Shown here piece by piece: positions 20,265-32,100 of a DNA stretch of 64,000 nt (its first letter is position 1; every line of letters begins with the position of its first letter). The position numbers and the translations under genes are program-made. Under the pieces are notes generated by a model. The model was not told the origin of the DNA. It saw only the letters and a list, made by a program, of their open reading frames with translations, and made no database searches. The stretch comes from Tetrapyrgos nigripes (taxonomy: Eukaryota; Basidiomycota; Agaricomycetes; Agaricales; Campanellaceae). The stretch is taken from the NCBI GenBank assembly GCA_013368315.1, contig JAACJM010000102.1, positions 62,001 to 126,000 of the forward strand, read 5' to 3'.

Positions 20265-23200
20265 TCAAGCCCACTCCAAAACATGTTCCTCATTCAAATC
20301 AATCCCATTGGTACCGTTCCCATTCCCATTCCCAATCTGCACGATCAACTCTTCTGTCGCTTCTTTCCATGACCATCCAGTACCGGTGTTCCGAGACACC
20401 TCCTCCCCATCCACCCTAACACTCCCAGGTACCTTTCCAACACCCAAAACCGTCACATTTACCAACTTTTGCTCAATCTCAAATTCTCCTTCCGAGTTAA
20501 TCCTTAGGGTACTCGTCCCGTTATTAGACACCCCAACACTAAATCTCAAAACCCTACTCTCCCCAACCGGATCGCTAATCCCATCATCCACATATGCGTC
20601 TCCCATTGCCGCCCCATCCGAATCAAGCGAGACGAGGAGGGTATAAGGTCCTGCCCGAGTTTCTTCGATAGTGTAAGCGGGTTGAGCGTGCATCAGGATG
20701 ACGGAACCAGAACGAATGTGGACGGGGATGTGGGAGATGGGGGCGGAAAGTGTTGCTTTTTGGGTTGCGGTACTGGTACCCGTGCCATTTCCATTGGACG
20801 AAGAAACAACTTCATGCGTCCAGAAATCTCGCCAGATGACGTTGCCTCTGCCGGGGAAGATTCCTAGAAGAAGAAAAAAGACATGGATGTCAGCACGAGT
20901 ATAATAGCCAGACAAGACAAACACGACATCCAAGTCAGCTAACGCACCTTCAACACTAGTAACATTCTGCTCCAAGACCGGGGTCACCAAGATATCGCTC
21001 CCTACTAAAAATTGCCTATCCACTGCAAACAACTCTGGTTCATTCGGGAACTCGAAGAAGAGAGCTCGGACGGGAGGTGTTCCTCGTGTGGAGGCGTTGG
21101 CGAAGAGGGTGTACTGTACGAGATGAGATGGTCAGTGACTTGGTTACTTAGTTAAAGTGAATGGATGGATGAATGAAAGTCAAGCAAAGTCAAGGTGAAG
21201 ATCAAACGATAGACAAAAAGTCATATCGTGTGACTAGCCGCTCGGATTCCAAGAAAACCAGAGAAAACCACATAACGAAACAAAACCACAAAAAAAAAAT
21301 CAAACCACTCACCCAATAAGGCAAAAGCTCATACCTCGCCTTAATAGCTATCCTAGAAGCCTCAGCTACACTATCCCAACGGTACGGTTCCTGAGACAAA
21401 GCGCCTCGTTGGTTATGATTTCGATAGAAAGGCGTAAAGGCGGAGAGTTGCATCCATCGGTTGCAGAGTTCTTCGTCGGTGTTGCCCACTTTGGGGTTGA
21501 CGTTGATGTGAAAGTATCGTCGTATCGGATGTTAGATGTAGATAAGGAAGGGTAGGTGAAGGTTTGTGAGGGAGTTGAGAGAAAGGGAGAAAGACAGACG
21601 TCAGCAAAAAGGTCAATGACGAACTTGACAAACAAAGGACTACTCACTGAAACCACACGTATCAGCGCCGACTAGAGGGATTTGGAAAAGCTGGAATTGG
21701 AGGACTCCTTGGATACTCTGGTACATGTATTCCCATCTGTGTGTTGGTAGAGCAGGTCGAGTCAGTCAGTCAGTCAGGCGATAAATACACAGCAACACTC
21801 ACGTAGCAGAATTATCTCCCAACTAAGCACGTACACAATCACAAAAAAAAAGGTCAAAGTAACAAATCAGTTCCAAGTCCTCCAACACACACGAAGACAC
21901 GAAAAAAAAACAATCATCCCAAACCCAGACGTTAAAACACTCACCCAATGCCCAGCCCACTTCCCCGACGACGGAAAAGTCGATCTCGCGATAATAAAAG
22001 GTCGTTTTCCAGGATGCATCTTTTGCAGCGCACGATGTGTAGCTTTTTCTTCCATCATACCAAACATGTTGTGGACGTCGAATTCGAGGACTCCGTTGGC
22101 GTGTGTTCCGTTGGTTGCAAGGGTGTGGTTGGATAGGGAGGGGAAACCTACGTGTCGATACCAGTTAAGAGCGCGAGTTAGTGAACGGACGAGATTGGTG
22201 AAGAGATAGGCGCATAGCCGACATACCGTTGTGAATGGCATAAGCAGGATCAACGACATTGACTTCTGAATACTCTGCAGCTCCCAGACCTCTTGATACA
22301 AATTCCAGTTCAACACCTTGCGATTGTGTAGTACACGTTGATGTACCACTGATGGTGATGTTCCCGCTATTTCCAAACCTTTCAGCATCATAGCTGCGTT
22401 TTATACAAGTAGATGTCAGTTAGAGGACAACAAAAGAGGAATGATTGAAGAAACGCACCACTCCGGCCAAGTAGTAATCTCAGCACCAGCATCCCCAGGA
22501 AGAAGGAAAGGAGGTGAAGTATTGCTGAGGTTTGCTCCAGTCCCGCTGTAAAAAGGAAAAGCAACGATAAAGGGGGGAAAAGAAGAGGACGTCGACGTGT
22601 ATCAGCTTGCAATCCAAATCGAGTTCAAAAAGACGAAGACAAGAAACAGAGCTCACCAAGACCCCTCGCAAAACGAGCTAACCTCATTCATATCAAGCCA
22701 AATCCCAGAAAACTCGATTCCGCCATTGCTCCAGTTTGTCATGGCTTCAAACCACCATTGCTCGGTGTCGTTGTGGAACCAGTCGGGGAAGACCTGGTGG
22801 AGGAGGATTGAGTGGTTGTGTTTGAAAAGATGAAAAAGATGAAAAAGATGGTAAAATGGAAAGAGTAATAGAAGGGAGCACATACCGTATACCCAGGCCA
22901 AACCTGACCTATATACTCAGATCCGTCGGGGTTTTTGACGAAAACGCCTCTGCGTGTCACATCAACGTCAGTCTCCAGCTGATGAGGCGCATACAGTCAG
23001 CAAACTGCAATAGCGAGAACCTCACCTCTCAGAACCGACTGTATATGGGTCATACTGCAAGCGTAGGCGTAAGCCTTCTCAGAGAATCTGACGCAAAAAG
23101 GGATAGATAGTACACACCACATCCGTGTCATTAACGGTTACTGGTACAGCGGCATCAAGAATGGGTATATCTGTACAATGGCAGTGTTAGCAGAAGCAGA

Positions 23201-24912
23201 CGACGGTCGACGAGAGAATAATGATAAAGGGCGTAATAACGCAGTCCTACTTACATTTTTGATTATTCGCAGCCAACTCTCTAATAAAAGCCCTCATTTC
23301 GTCACCATTGAAACTGACAGGGTCCGAAGTGAAATCACGGAAAGCATGGTATAAATCGATGTCGTTCCACATAACTGCGAGTGAAAAACGAAAATAAAGA
23401 AACAAAGCGAGATTTGGATTAGGCTGAGTACGCAGTGTAAAGGCAAGCAAACTACATACCTTCAAGAGGAATCCCAGCAGCCCGCATGTTAATGACCTGG
23501 TCCATGGTATCGTTGATGTTGAGGTAACCCCATCTTCACAGCAGCGAAAGAACGCAAGGAAGGTAGTGAGCAAGGTGACTCGGACTTGGATCAAGACCAA
23601 ATAAGATGGGATCTACTCACCTGCAAAGCTGGAACCCAAATCCCCAAGCTGGCACCCACGCAGGGAACCCAATCAGCTCTCCATATTGTTCCACTACACT
23701 TTTTGACGAAGGGCCTGAGAAGAAGTAAAAGTCTAGGGTACCACCCAGATTTCTGTACTGTATGAGTGAGGTGTTCGAGTTGGGTGGGGTTTGAAGAAGT
23801 ACGTCGGATCCCGCGGCACTGTACAGAATTTTGGCGTTAGTGTATGGATATGAAGAGGACAGCGGTGTAGATGTACCTCAAGAGGAATACACCATGAGAC
23901 TGTGAGGTATTTGTGCTCTCGTTGAAACGGTGTTCGAGGTAGAAAGGGTGAGAGCCATACCTGCGGTCACGGTCATCTAAGCGTTAGTATACCTGATAGT
24001 ATAGAAATAAACAACGCACATATTTTGGTCAGTAGGGTCTTGGATGTCGCGAGCCCACATAGTCTGTATCGAGCCCTTGTTAGCGACGTCACGCCGGAAG
24101 CCAGAACTTGCGATATATTCTCCGAGACCGTAGATGTTGGTATCCAGAGGAAGAGCCGAAGTCAACTGGTAGTAGTAGCAGCTATTAGCATACTTTGCTA
24201 TATGATGAACAAAGACGCACCTGCAGGTACTCATCTTCAAACACTAAGGCGAATCCGTCAAGAGCTGTACTGTTGTCGTCGTTGACTGATGGAATAGGCG
24301 TAGTGGGAAGAGAAGCGAGTCTGGTATCGAAAATGGGCGCAGCATCTGGTTCGGAACGACGAGTTATCCAGAATGCGAATGGAGACGAGTCAAAGCTGAA
24401 GAGCAGGTCGGAAGAGTTGACAAAGGATTCTTGAGGTGGTGCAGGACGAGCAATGATGTCTTCTGGAATGGTGTACTGTTTGTTGGCAGTGTCGAAAATA
24501 TTGACGTGAAGTCTGCAACAAGACTGAGTTTAGTCTGATGTAGAGAAGAAAGATACGGGGAACGCACCTGGTTTGCGTCTCATATGTGACCTCAATAGTC
24601 AAATTCGTGATGTCTGTACCGAAAGCGTTGCAAGCTGGACCAGCAAGCGTCAAAGAGGCGGACAGTCCGTTGGGGGTTTCTTCGAGATTGTCCAAAACAT
24701 AGCCTGCGTTTCATCGACTAGATTAGCTCTCGCCTTCCATCGTGACTAGTTGAAATACGCACCTGGACAATTGGACACGTCCCGAGAAGTATCAGTTGTT
24801 CCTGTGAAGCAGGGATGAGCGACATCCTCAAGATGTAAGGCAAATGTCTACCACTTGACTCTTGCGCTAAGGCGAGGCCAAAGAGCCCCAGGCCACAGAT
24901 AGTCCACATCAT
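20265..24912 (-). CDS. Secreted GH31 alpha-glucosidase (GH31-A)
   Basis: The gene has about 20 short exons on the minus strand and encodes roughly 980 residues. It begins [17 protein letters not shown], a signal peptide, and the last codons read EEHVLEWA before the stop at 20265. Along the protein I read [77 protein letters not shown] and GADTCGF. The catalytic nucleophile is the Asp in WLDMNE (codon 22692-22694), and the acid/base is the Asp in LGDNSA (codon 21814-21816), as in GH31. The enzyme should release glucose from the non-reducing ends of maltose, starch or glycogen fragments outside the cell. N-glycosylation sequons are frequent. GH31-B is its paralogue. I found no break in the exons traced, but not every splice site was checked. 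Confidence 0.92.
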
Positions 24913-26018
24913 GGTGGGGTAGGAAAGCGTGCTCTGTGATGATCGTCACTCTTATATCGCTTCTGAAGACATCGATGTACGTCAGAACATAGTATGTATA
25001 GACTTGGAGACTTGGTAATGGATGAATTGGTTATTCGAACAAGTCTGAAGACGGATATGACAGCGACAGGTAAAATGTCAGAAAATACTTCATATGTTTC
25101 TGTATGAACGTTTCTGTACAAAAGACGGTATCGTGTTGTCAGCGGAGGTCAGGTAGACACGAACGCAACTTACGGAAAATAGACTATTACGTCCAACTTC
25201 AACATTGTGGTCAAGTGACTACGGTCTGCTGATACCCGCTCAAATGACCCTACCCCATGTTTCAAAGCCCTGCACAATGTCAGCGGTGTCCAGGATAGCG
25301 AGCTGCGAGGCTGGATGCAGATCTAGAGAATTCGAAGGGTCATCCGTCCGTCGGATTGGGAAATTTATTGGCACAATCTGAGCGGATGTCCGATCCGCTA
25401 GCCTCTCACCTTGGGCGGCAATGCATATTTGAAAAGATCTTTTGGGCAAACATAAATGATGAATTTATGCTCGGCGCCGGAGCTACTCCATATGGCTGTT
25501 CGGCCTTAAATCGGTCCCATATGGAGTAGACCCGGGCGAGCAAAAATGGCACTGAAAAATCCGAAATTTAAGTTTGCACAGAAATCTTTGGAAATACATA
25601 CATATGTAACGCCGCCCAAGGTGTCTAGGAGACTTATAGAAATTCTATTATTAGAAAGAACCAAACCTCCCACGCGCCTCTCACGCGGCTAGGGGGTATG
25701 TACATAGTACTTTTTTTGCCTCCAGTCCCTCACAGTCCCCGAACTCTCCGAGACATATCTTTTGCCAGTCAGGACTCCCCCAAGACTCTCATTGACCTTA
25801 GTTCTGGTCATCCACTAGAACTGATAAGCATCAACCGATATCAACCCCTAGGTGCTCCGTAATCAAAACGTACCTTACCGCCTCACACGGAGCGCCGCAG
25901 AATTGAGTATGAGTCATATTTTTCAGTGTTCACGCCATCTATCTAAATCAGTCGCGTCCAATGTACTTAAGATTAAACCAGCCAGTCTTCTCGATATCTC
26001 TTACCTGTTTCTATCAGT
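24913..26018. other. Divergent region between GH31-A and the arrestin-like gene
   Basis: Shared upstream region of the minus-strand GH31-A and the plus-strand arrestin-like gene. Apart from the TATA-like site at 24949-24959 I see no defined element and no gene. Confidence 0.4.
24949..24959 (-). promoter_or_regulatory. TATA-like element of GH31-A
   Basis: Minus strand reads CGATATAAGAG about 40 bases upstream of the GH31-A start. GH31-B has CGATATAAAAG in nearly the same place (51695-51705), which supports a kept core-promoter element. Confidence 0.5.
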
Positions 26019-27550
26019 ATGGACCCTAGCAGTTGCTGTCTACCCAACTACTCACCACCCAGTTCCCCACCGTCGTTCTCCCCACATATCATTGAGGGAG
26101 AGCGATCCCTTCTCTATACAGAGCGTACCAGTCATGCCGCTACTGGGACTTTTACAATGAACGCTGGCAATATTTCGATCGCCTTGACTGAACAGGACGA
26201 GGACTCGCCACTACCCGTCTACTCTCAGCGAGGAGTCGTGGCAGGCAGTGTCAATTTCGAAGACTGTACCAACGTTCGCGCAGTCATATTAAAGGTACGC
26301 TACTTATCCAGGGCTTGGTTGAAGTGCTTATCGTCTACCATAGTTTCAAGGCCGACTTAGACTAAGCGTAACTGGGTCCAATGCCTCTTCAAGCACCATC
26401 AAAGTTCTCAGCGAGGCCTTCTTACTATATTCTGGAGACGCCTCTCCCGAGAGTTCATCTTGTCCCAGGTCAATTCCTTTCTCCGTCATATTCCCTTCTA
26501 CCTTCAGTGACGGTACTCGTGAAATTTCCCTGCCTCCATCATATGAAGGCACGTTCACCGGAATTCCTGGAATCTATGCAAAGTGCGAGTATAATCTCAA
26601 GGTGGTAATCAAAACTACCAAGTCATTACCTTGGAACAAGGAGAAAAAGTAGGATTTATCCACAGCTATAGTGACGAAAACGTCTAACTTACCTTTAGGA
26701 TCATCGTCCCTCTGAACTACTGCCCCCGTAAACGTCCTCCTCAACCAATAATCCCCAGACTAGATCTCTTCTCCTCCATCAAGACAGTGCCTGAAGAATG
26801 GTTTCAAACTACCGCTACGCTCAAAGGCCGCGCTGATTCCCAATTATTGCCTCTAGAAACACACGTAAGGCCTCCCGAACGCTACTCAATTCTGAGCTCT
26901 CTGAAATAATCTCTTCAAATATGTAGTTTCTCCTCCCATCAGTACGCAGTTTCGGACTTTCCGATACTATCCCCTTTCACATTCAAATCACCGGTCCGTT
27001 ATCATCATTACGCGTATTGCTATCTCATCTCTCCACCGAAAGACTTGCTGGTCTAGAACTTAATCGACCTAAAGACCCATATATTATGATTATGTCCGTC
27101 ATTATCATGCGAGAGATTTATGTTCAAGTGAACCGTCAAGTGGTTTGGAAGCACTGTGTTATCGGAAAAGGTGTTCTTCGAGCTATTCCACCACAATTCG
27201 ACTCGGACTGCTCAAATCTTGGTAGTAGCAGTAGGGATGACGGCCCAATCTCGGGCCTCATGCCGGATGTTGGTCAGAGCATTGACTGGGAAGGTGAAAT
27301 ACGATGTCAGGAGGACGTGAAAGTAGGGTCTTTTGATGCAGGAAAAGTTTCATTGAAGGTTGGTGTTGTCGTTGAGTCATCTCGTGTGCCCTAGGACTGA
27401 CGACGAATTTTACTTGCCCAGGAATTCCTCATCTTCAGCGTTCAGCCTGGTCTACCCATGCAATCGACAGCGTTTCTTCCGTTGAGGAATGCTGTTCCTA
27501 TTTCTCTGGCTACCGATACCTGGGGAAGTGGTCATGGTGGGGGCATCTGA
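26019..27550 (+). CDS. Arrestin-like N-terminal domain protein
   Basis: Five exons, 26019-26294, 26344-26648, 26699-26864, 26927-27358 and 27422-27550, give 435 residues with a TGA stop. The N-terminal 60 residues are Pro/Ser-rich (PPSSPPSFSP) with an LPVYSQ segment. The rest reads as beta-sandwich sequence: VILKFQGRLRLSVTG, IPFSVIFPSTF, GIPGIYAKCEYNLKV and IPFHIQITGPLSSLR. This pattern matches the many basidiomycete proteins with an arrestin-like fold. Such proteins can be adaptors for transporter or receptor turnover, but this group has no firm role. There is no signal peptide or membrane segment. The second intron-exon choice, with exon 2 starting at 26344, was picked because it alone yields the FQGRLRLSV strand in frame. 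Confidence 0.85.
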
Positions 27551-29451
27551 TGGAGTGGAGCGACTACATGGGGATGCTTGGGGGTAAAATGTTGAGCGCT
27601 TTTGAATTGTTTTTGAATTTCTTGGCTATCGGATTGCGCGGACAGGAGGTCTCGACTCGGAGGGCACAAAGGTACGAACATTTAATCCGCTATAGACTGA
27701 GACCAACTGGATTCATGGAAACAGATTACCTCTCGAACGTAGCTCGTTCTCTATCCCTCATCCTCCCTCATCCTTCCGCATCTCTACACACTGCTAATAC
27801 ATTTTGGCACGCCATCGTTGGGGTCTTCAAGAGTTGCATCAAAATAGCATCGATGGCTATAGGCAAAATCGATTGCAGATTCTCCCATACGCGGTCGTCG
27901 AGCCTGGCGATGTCCAGACCTCCAAATATTCCTGCGCTCGTATAGTTCAGTAGACACTGGGTAGTACCACTAGTAATGGGTCCCTAATCAAGAGGTTATA
28001 TACCAACCGTTCTCTATCTTTCCTTCAACTTGAAGTTCACCACCGACGCCGGAGAAGCTCAGGCTGAGCCTTCAGTTAAACCTCAAACCTCAAAAGATTT
28101 CAAATTTCTCCTCTCCCCCGGTACTACGGATGTTTCCAGATGTGGATAGATCTACTAGGCACGAGATCTGGGGAGACAGGATGGGAGCCAGAGGTCAAGA
28201 CGAATATCCAAATGTACTGGTTGTATCATATACACGAATGCACAAGCGCAAGCGATGGAGAGGTGCTCTGCAGTCTTAATAATTCTTCCCTCCAGCCAAG
28301 GAGATCTGGAGCACCCTCAATGAACAATTTGCAATCAGTGCGTCAGGACAAGACTCAGAGAGCTGTACGAGCTTCTCACTGTCACTGCATGTACTTCATT
28401 GGAGGATACCGCTGAAGATCGATACGCGTTTTTTTCTTTGGAGTCTCTTGTGGCCTGTGCGAATTCTTCAGGTGTTTTATCGCATTGCGAATTCGTCTTT
28501 CTGTAATGAAAGATCTTGATCCTGACACACGAGGCTATGTACACGCGTGGCACTCAGAATTTCCAATTTGTCATTGTCAAGCTGTTGACACAGAGAATCG
28601 AAGAGGACCTTCACGTTCGTATATAGGAGAGAGAGAGTACAGGTATTAAACGTGAAGGTCCTTTATCTATGCCATTTGGTATGTATGTAGCTGTGTAAAG
28701 CCTGCAAATTGCTATTAGTATATGTATTGAAGCTGTCATGGATTCATTCTTCCAAGAGATGTTTTGCTAACTGCTTCAGACAGCTTCGGTACCGATAAAA
28801 GAGACCCTAGTAGTGCGCTACCGTTGCTGACGAGTTAACGATGGTCAAAGGGCGTGGAACTCCATAGTGAGTTCAAGAAGCTCATTTATGATAGTAGTAG
28901 AAGTCGTCTTGATGTGTCGGCTCTGATTGTGGCTCAGACGAAATGTTGGGATACTTTAACTAAGAAGGAAGTTCCGAATCATGGTAGCATATACATTGAA
29001 TTATTAAGGTAGAGTGCGCAAATGTCTAATAGAAACAGTGAACGTACTTCGCAACTGGGCAGCAAACTATGTAGCTAGATATACACTAAGAAAGATGGAA
29101 AAAAATTAGTAATAACACAATAGTAGATGGAAAAGCGCCACGGAAGTAGTAAGCTAGGAAAATCTAGCACGAAACCAGAGAACAGATCAAAACAACTACA
29201 AGATAGGGCATGATTGGCAGAACCCAACGGAGTAAGACCATCATGCAGCGATCCACTCCCACCGGACCTGTTTGTAGTAGATGGGCTCTTCATGGGATGA
29301 CTGGATGTTGGGTAGGGAAGGAAGGATGGAGACAGGACGCGAATGATGACAGGTAATTAATTAGAAGGGAAGGGAGTTCAAAAACTATTGAAACGAAGCA
29401 GACGACAAAGAAGAACGCTTTTTGGAGAGACGACTAACGCATCTAAACTTT
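27551..29451. other. Intergenic region with possible decayed exons and a hairpin
   Basis: Downstream of the arrestin-like gene, two plus-strand stretches look weakly coding: FNLKFTTDAGEAQAEPSVKP near 28025-28085 and ELYELLTVTACTSLEDTAED near 28358-28418. They cannot be joined into a gene and match nothing I know. A perfect 14-bp inverted repeat lies at 28604-28662. The remainder to 29451 shows no feature. Confidence 0.35.
28604..28662. repeat. Perfect 14-bp inverted repeat with a 31-nt loop
   Basis: AGGACCTTCACGTT at 28604-28617 is the exact reverse complement of AACGTGAAGGTCCT at 28649-28662. The loop contains a short (ga)n run. No flanking target-site duplication is evident. Confidence 0.85.
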
Positions 29452-31383
29452 TCAAATTTCCGGTTCTGGGTACATGAGTTCACTGTCGTGAGTGCCGCTC
29501 GCATTCACAGAGATCAACATCGAAAGCGGTATGGTTTGGTGGAATGGTTCCGAATCGAGCTCCTGGGAATGGTTCGATCCCTGTAGTCCACCGTGCGCAT
29601 AAACGTCGGAAATATCGTGTGCGTCCACCATCGCCGTCAACATCCTGGCGTGGTCGCGAACTCCAGTCGAAGAGAAGGAAGCCAACTCGAGCTGCGCTGG
29701 GAGGACGTCAAAGGTATCGAAACTCTGTTGGCGAGGACTAAAAAGTTTGCAAACGTTGTGGTGAAGGGTGAAATGGAGTAATGCGACGAAGTCAAATAAG
29801 CGAAAGTGATTTGGCGGGATCGACAAATGACGATCGAGAGGACAGGTCGAGCAGCGGTGATCGGATGTCATGATTTCCGTTCCATGTGACGGTGATAGAT
29901 CGACAGCAAATGAAGAACGTGTACGGAAAAGACGGAGCAAGAGAAGATAAGCATCAGTACGTAGCGACTTAATACGGAGAAGAAAGTGGGGAAGCCCGGA
30001 GAAAAATATGTATGTTTGCCAACTCCAAAAAACGGCCCTGCGACAGCTGGAACAAAGGGAAAAAATAACACTCACGATGGCGTAGAGCACCCGTTTTGAC
30101 CGATCCCAACCTCCGGTGGCGACAAATGAGTCGAGTACTGAAAACGACTGGGCAGAGACGATGGGATGCTTCCATGCGAGGCGATCGTAGAGTCAGGCGT
30201 CGAGGTCATTAACGCAGCCATGGCGCTTTTTGGAGCGGAGTATAAGCTTGAGCTGGGGGATGTTGATTGTGGCTGAACGTCGAGCATGTGTGACGGAGTA
30301 ATTGGATATCCATGTACATTGGGAACGCTGGTGTAGGGACGGCTCGACAACTGGGGTTCTTGAGACCCCGACATCAACCGCAATTGTGGAGGACGGGGAC
30401 GGGAAGAACGATGTTCGGAGACGGGAATCGGCTCGTGACTAGACTGAGTGATGAGGTCCACTGGGCTAGTACTCTCTGTCGAGTCAGAGCTAGCGGTCAA
30501 CGGGGAAGTGAGGAGAGAGGACGGAGAAGATGAAGATATATCCGAGGCCGAAGATGACGTTTGAAGCGACGAGTCCCCAGGAGAGGGCGAAGGAGACACG
30601 GACAGAGAGGGCGTAGACGAGAAGCTACGGTGCGTAACACTGTCTTTCTCGTTGGTTTTGGGTGACGAAGAGGGTTTAGTCGACTGAGATCCCTTGGCAG
30701 CGCTAGGATTGGACCCCGATGACGAAGACGACGAGTTGGAGTTCTGTGTCTTAGCTTTAGGCTTATTAGGCCCACGGACTCTCCCCTCCTTCGCGTACTG
30801 GCAGATGAGACCCCGCGTCAAGCAACGCTTGCAAGATGGGTGTTCACCGCTACACTAAAACGACGAAGTTTCACGTCTGTTAGCGCCAGATAAAGGGATA
30901 CTGAAAAACGCTCACTTTTGCCTTACGAGTCCTACATTTCTCGCACGCCTGCGCTGTCCTTAAGCGTGGATGCTCAGGAGTTCGATAGAATATGCCCGTA
31001 GACGGGTCAAGAGAGCCCGCAAGTGGTGATCGATGACCGGTGTCGGTCACAAGGGAGTCGGCAGATGAAAGGACCTGTTGAGACTGCGAACGATGGAGGG
31101 AAGGCGGCGTTAAACGTGGAGGAGGATGGGATGCAGAACAGGGATATGCTGGCGCGTAGTTCTGCTCGTAAGTGTAGTCCATACTTGGAACAGTCTGGTT
31201 AAACGAGAGTTGATGGTGCTGCTGGCCTGATTCGACGAGTGGATAGTATGTCGACTGAGGACGATGAAACCTGGCCTGGTCATAGTCCGGGAACGGGGAG
31301 AAAATATGAAAGTCGGGTGGGAAGTGTTCTTGAGGGCATTGGTAGTGCATATCGTCATACGCGTCTTGGTCTCCAAAGGACAT
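29452..31383 (-). CDS. Zn(II)2Cys6 fungal-type transcription factor
   Basis: Three exons, 30916-31383, 30076-30854 and 29452-29737, join in frame to 510 residues. The binuclear zinc cluster sits mid-protein and is split by the first intron: Cys147, Cys150, Cys157, Cys164, Cys167 and Cys174 in ACEKCRTRKAK and CSGEHPSCKRCLTRGLIC. A basic linker follows (RVRGPNKPKAK), then a long Ser/Pro/Thr-rich stretch. Residues 1-140 are Gln/His/Pro/Tyr-rich, as in activation regions. No fungal-specific TF middle homology domain is seen. The protein should bind DNA in the nucleus; the targets are unknown. The second intron is unusually long at 338 nt. The final exon ends SELMYPEPEI; its assignment rests on phase and on coding-like sequence, so it is slightly less sure than the rest. 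Confidence 0.87.
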
Positions 31384-31564
31384 GACAGTGAGAAGGGAAG
31401 AAGGAATACTGGATGGTCTAGACGAGACAGAAAGGAAGGAAAAGCTGTCGAGACTGGGGATATATATGTAAGGTACCTTCGCTCCAGTCTTCTCGACTTC
31501 TCGTTTTAAATGTAATCAGAATTTCAGCATTTCTCTGGCATGGAACCAGTCTCGTATCGAGCTG

Positions 31565-32100
31565 GTGCATACCTGATCGAGAAAGACCTTATTTCCAATC
31601 TTCAGATCCGCGCTCAATTTCAAATTGGTCTTTTGACCCTCTTCACAGTCTCTGGGTCCATGGCTGGATTGTGCAATGAGCTCCATGATTAGGACCGGTA
31701 TTCGGTCTATTCCATTCCCAAGGTGGGCGCTCGCTGCCTGAGTGCGCTGTACGACACAGGAAAGTCACCGCCGTTCAGTAACCACATGGCTACGTTAGAT
31801 CGTTCCTCATTGAAAGCTCCCTCAAACTCTGCTTTGCATGGTCAAGCCAAAGCGAAACCGTAAAGCTTGTAGGATTCGGACCAAGATCTGAAATCCAAGA
31901 TTTCCGAGTAAGAGATTCGTAAGAGTGTAAAACTAGCTTTAACACCAGAAGTTGACGTACCGATCGCACTTGCCCGAATACATCACTGTAGCAAGCTCAC
32001 ACGACTCTGATACGATCTTGCGTTTGCTCTGCTTCACATCCAAATTTTCTGTAACTTGTACGGAACCAGAATGACGAGTGTCTTCGGAGTTATTTGTGTT
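31565..32100 (-). pseudogene. Decayed coding segment of unknown family
   Basis: Three minus-strand pieces look strongly coding although none is long. From 32100 down: NTNNSEDTRHSGSVQVTENL leading to SESCELATVMYSGKCDR before a gtacgt donor; then PTSFTVSLWLDHAKQSLREL; then HLGNGIDRIPVLIMELIAQS leading to KLSADLKIGNKVFLDQ before a gtatgc donor. The pieces lie in order, but the splice sites between them do not preserve frame, and in-frame stops occur. I do not recognise the family. It ends just before the 5' side of the Zn2Cys6 gene, and could be a gene lost by decay or a model I failed to resolve. Confidence 0.45.
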
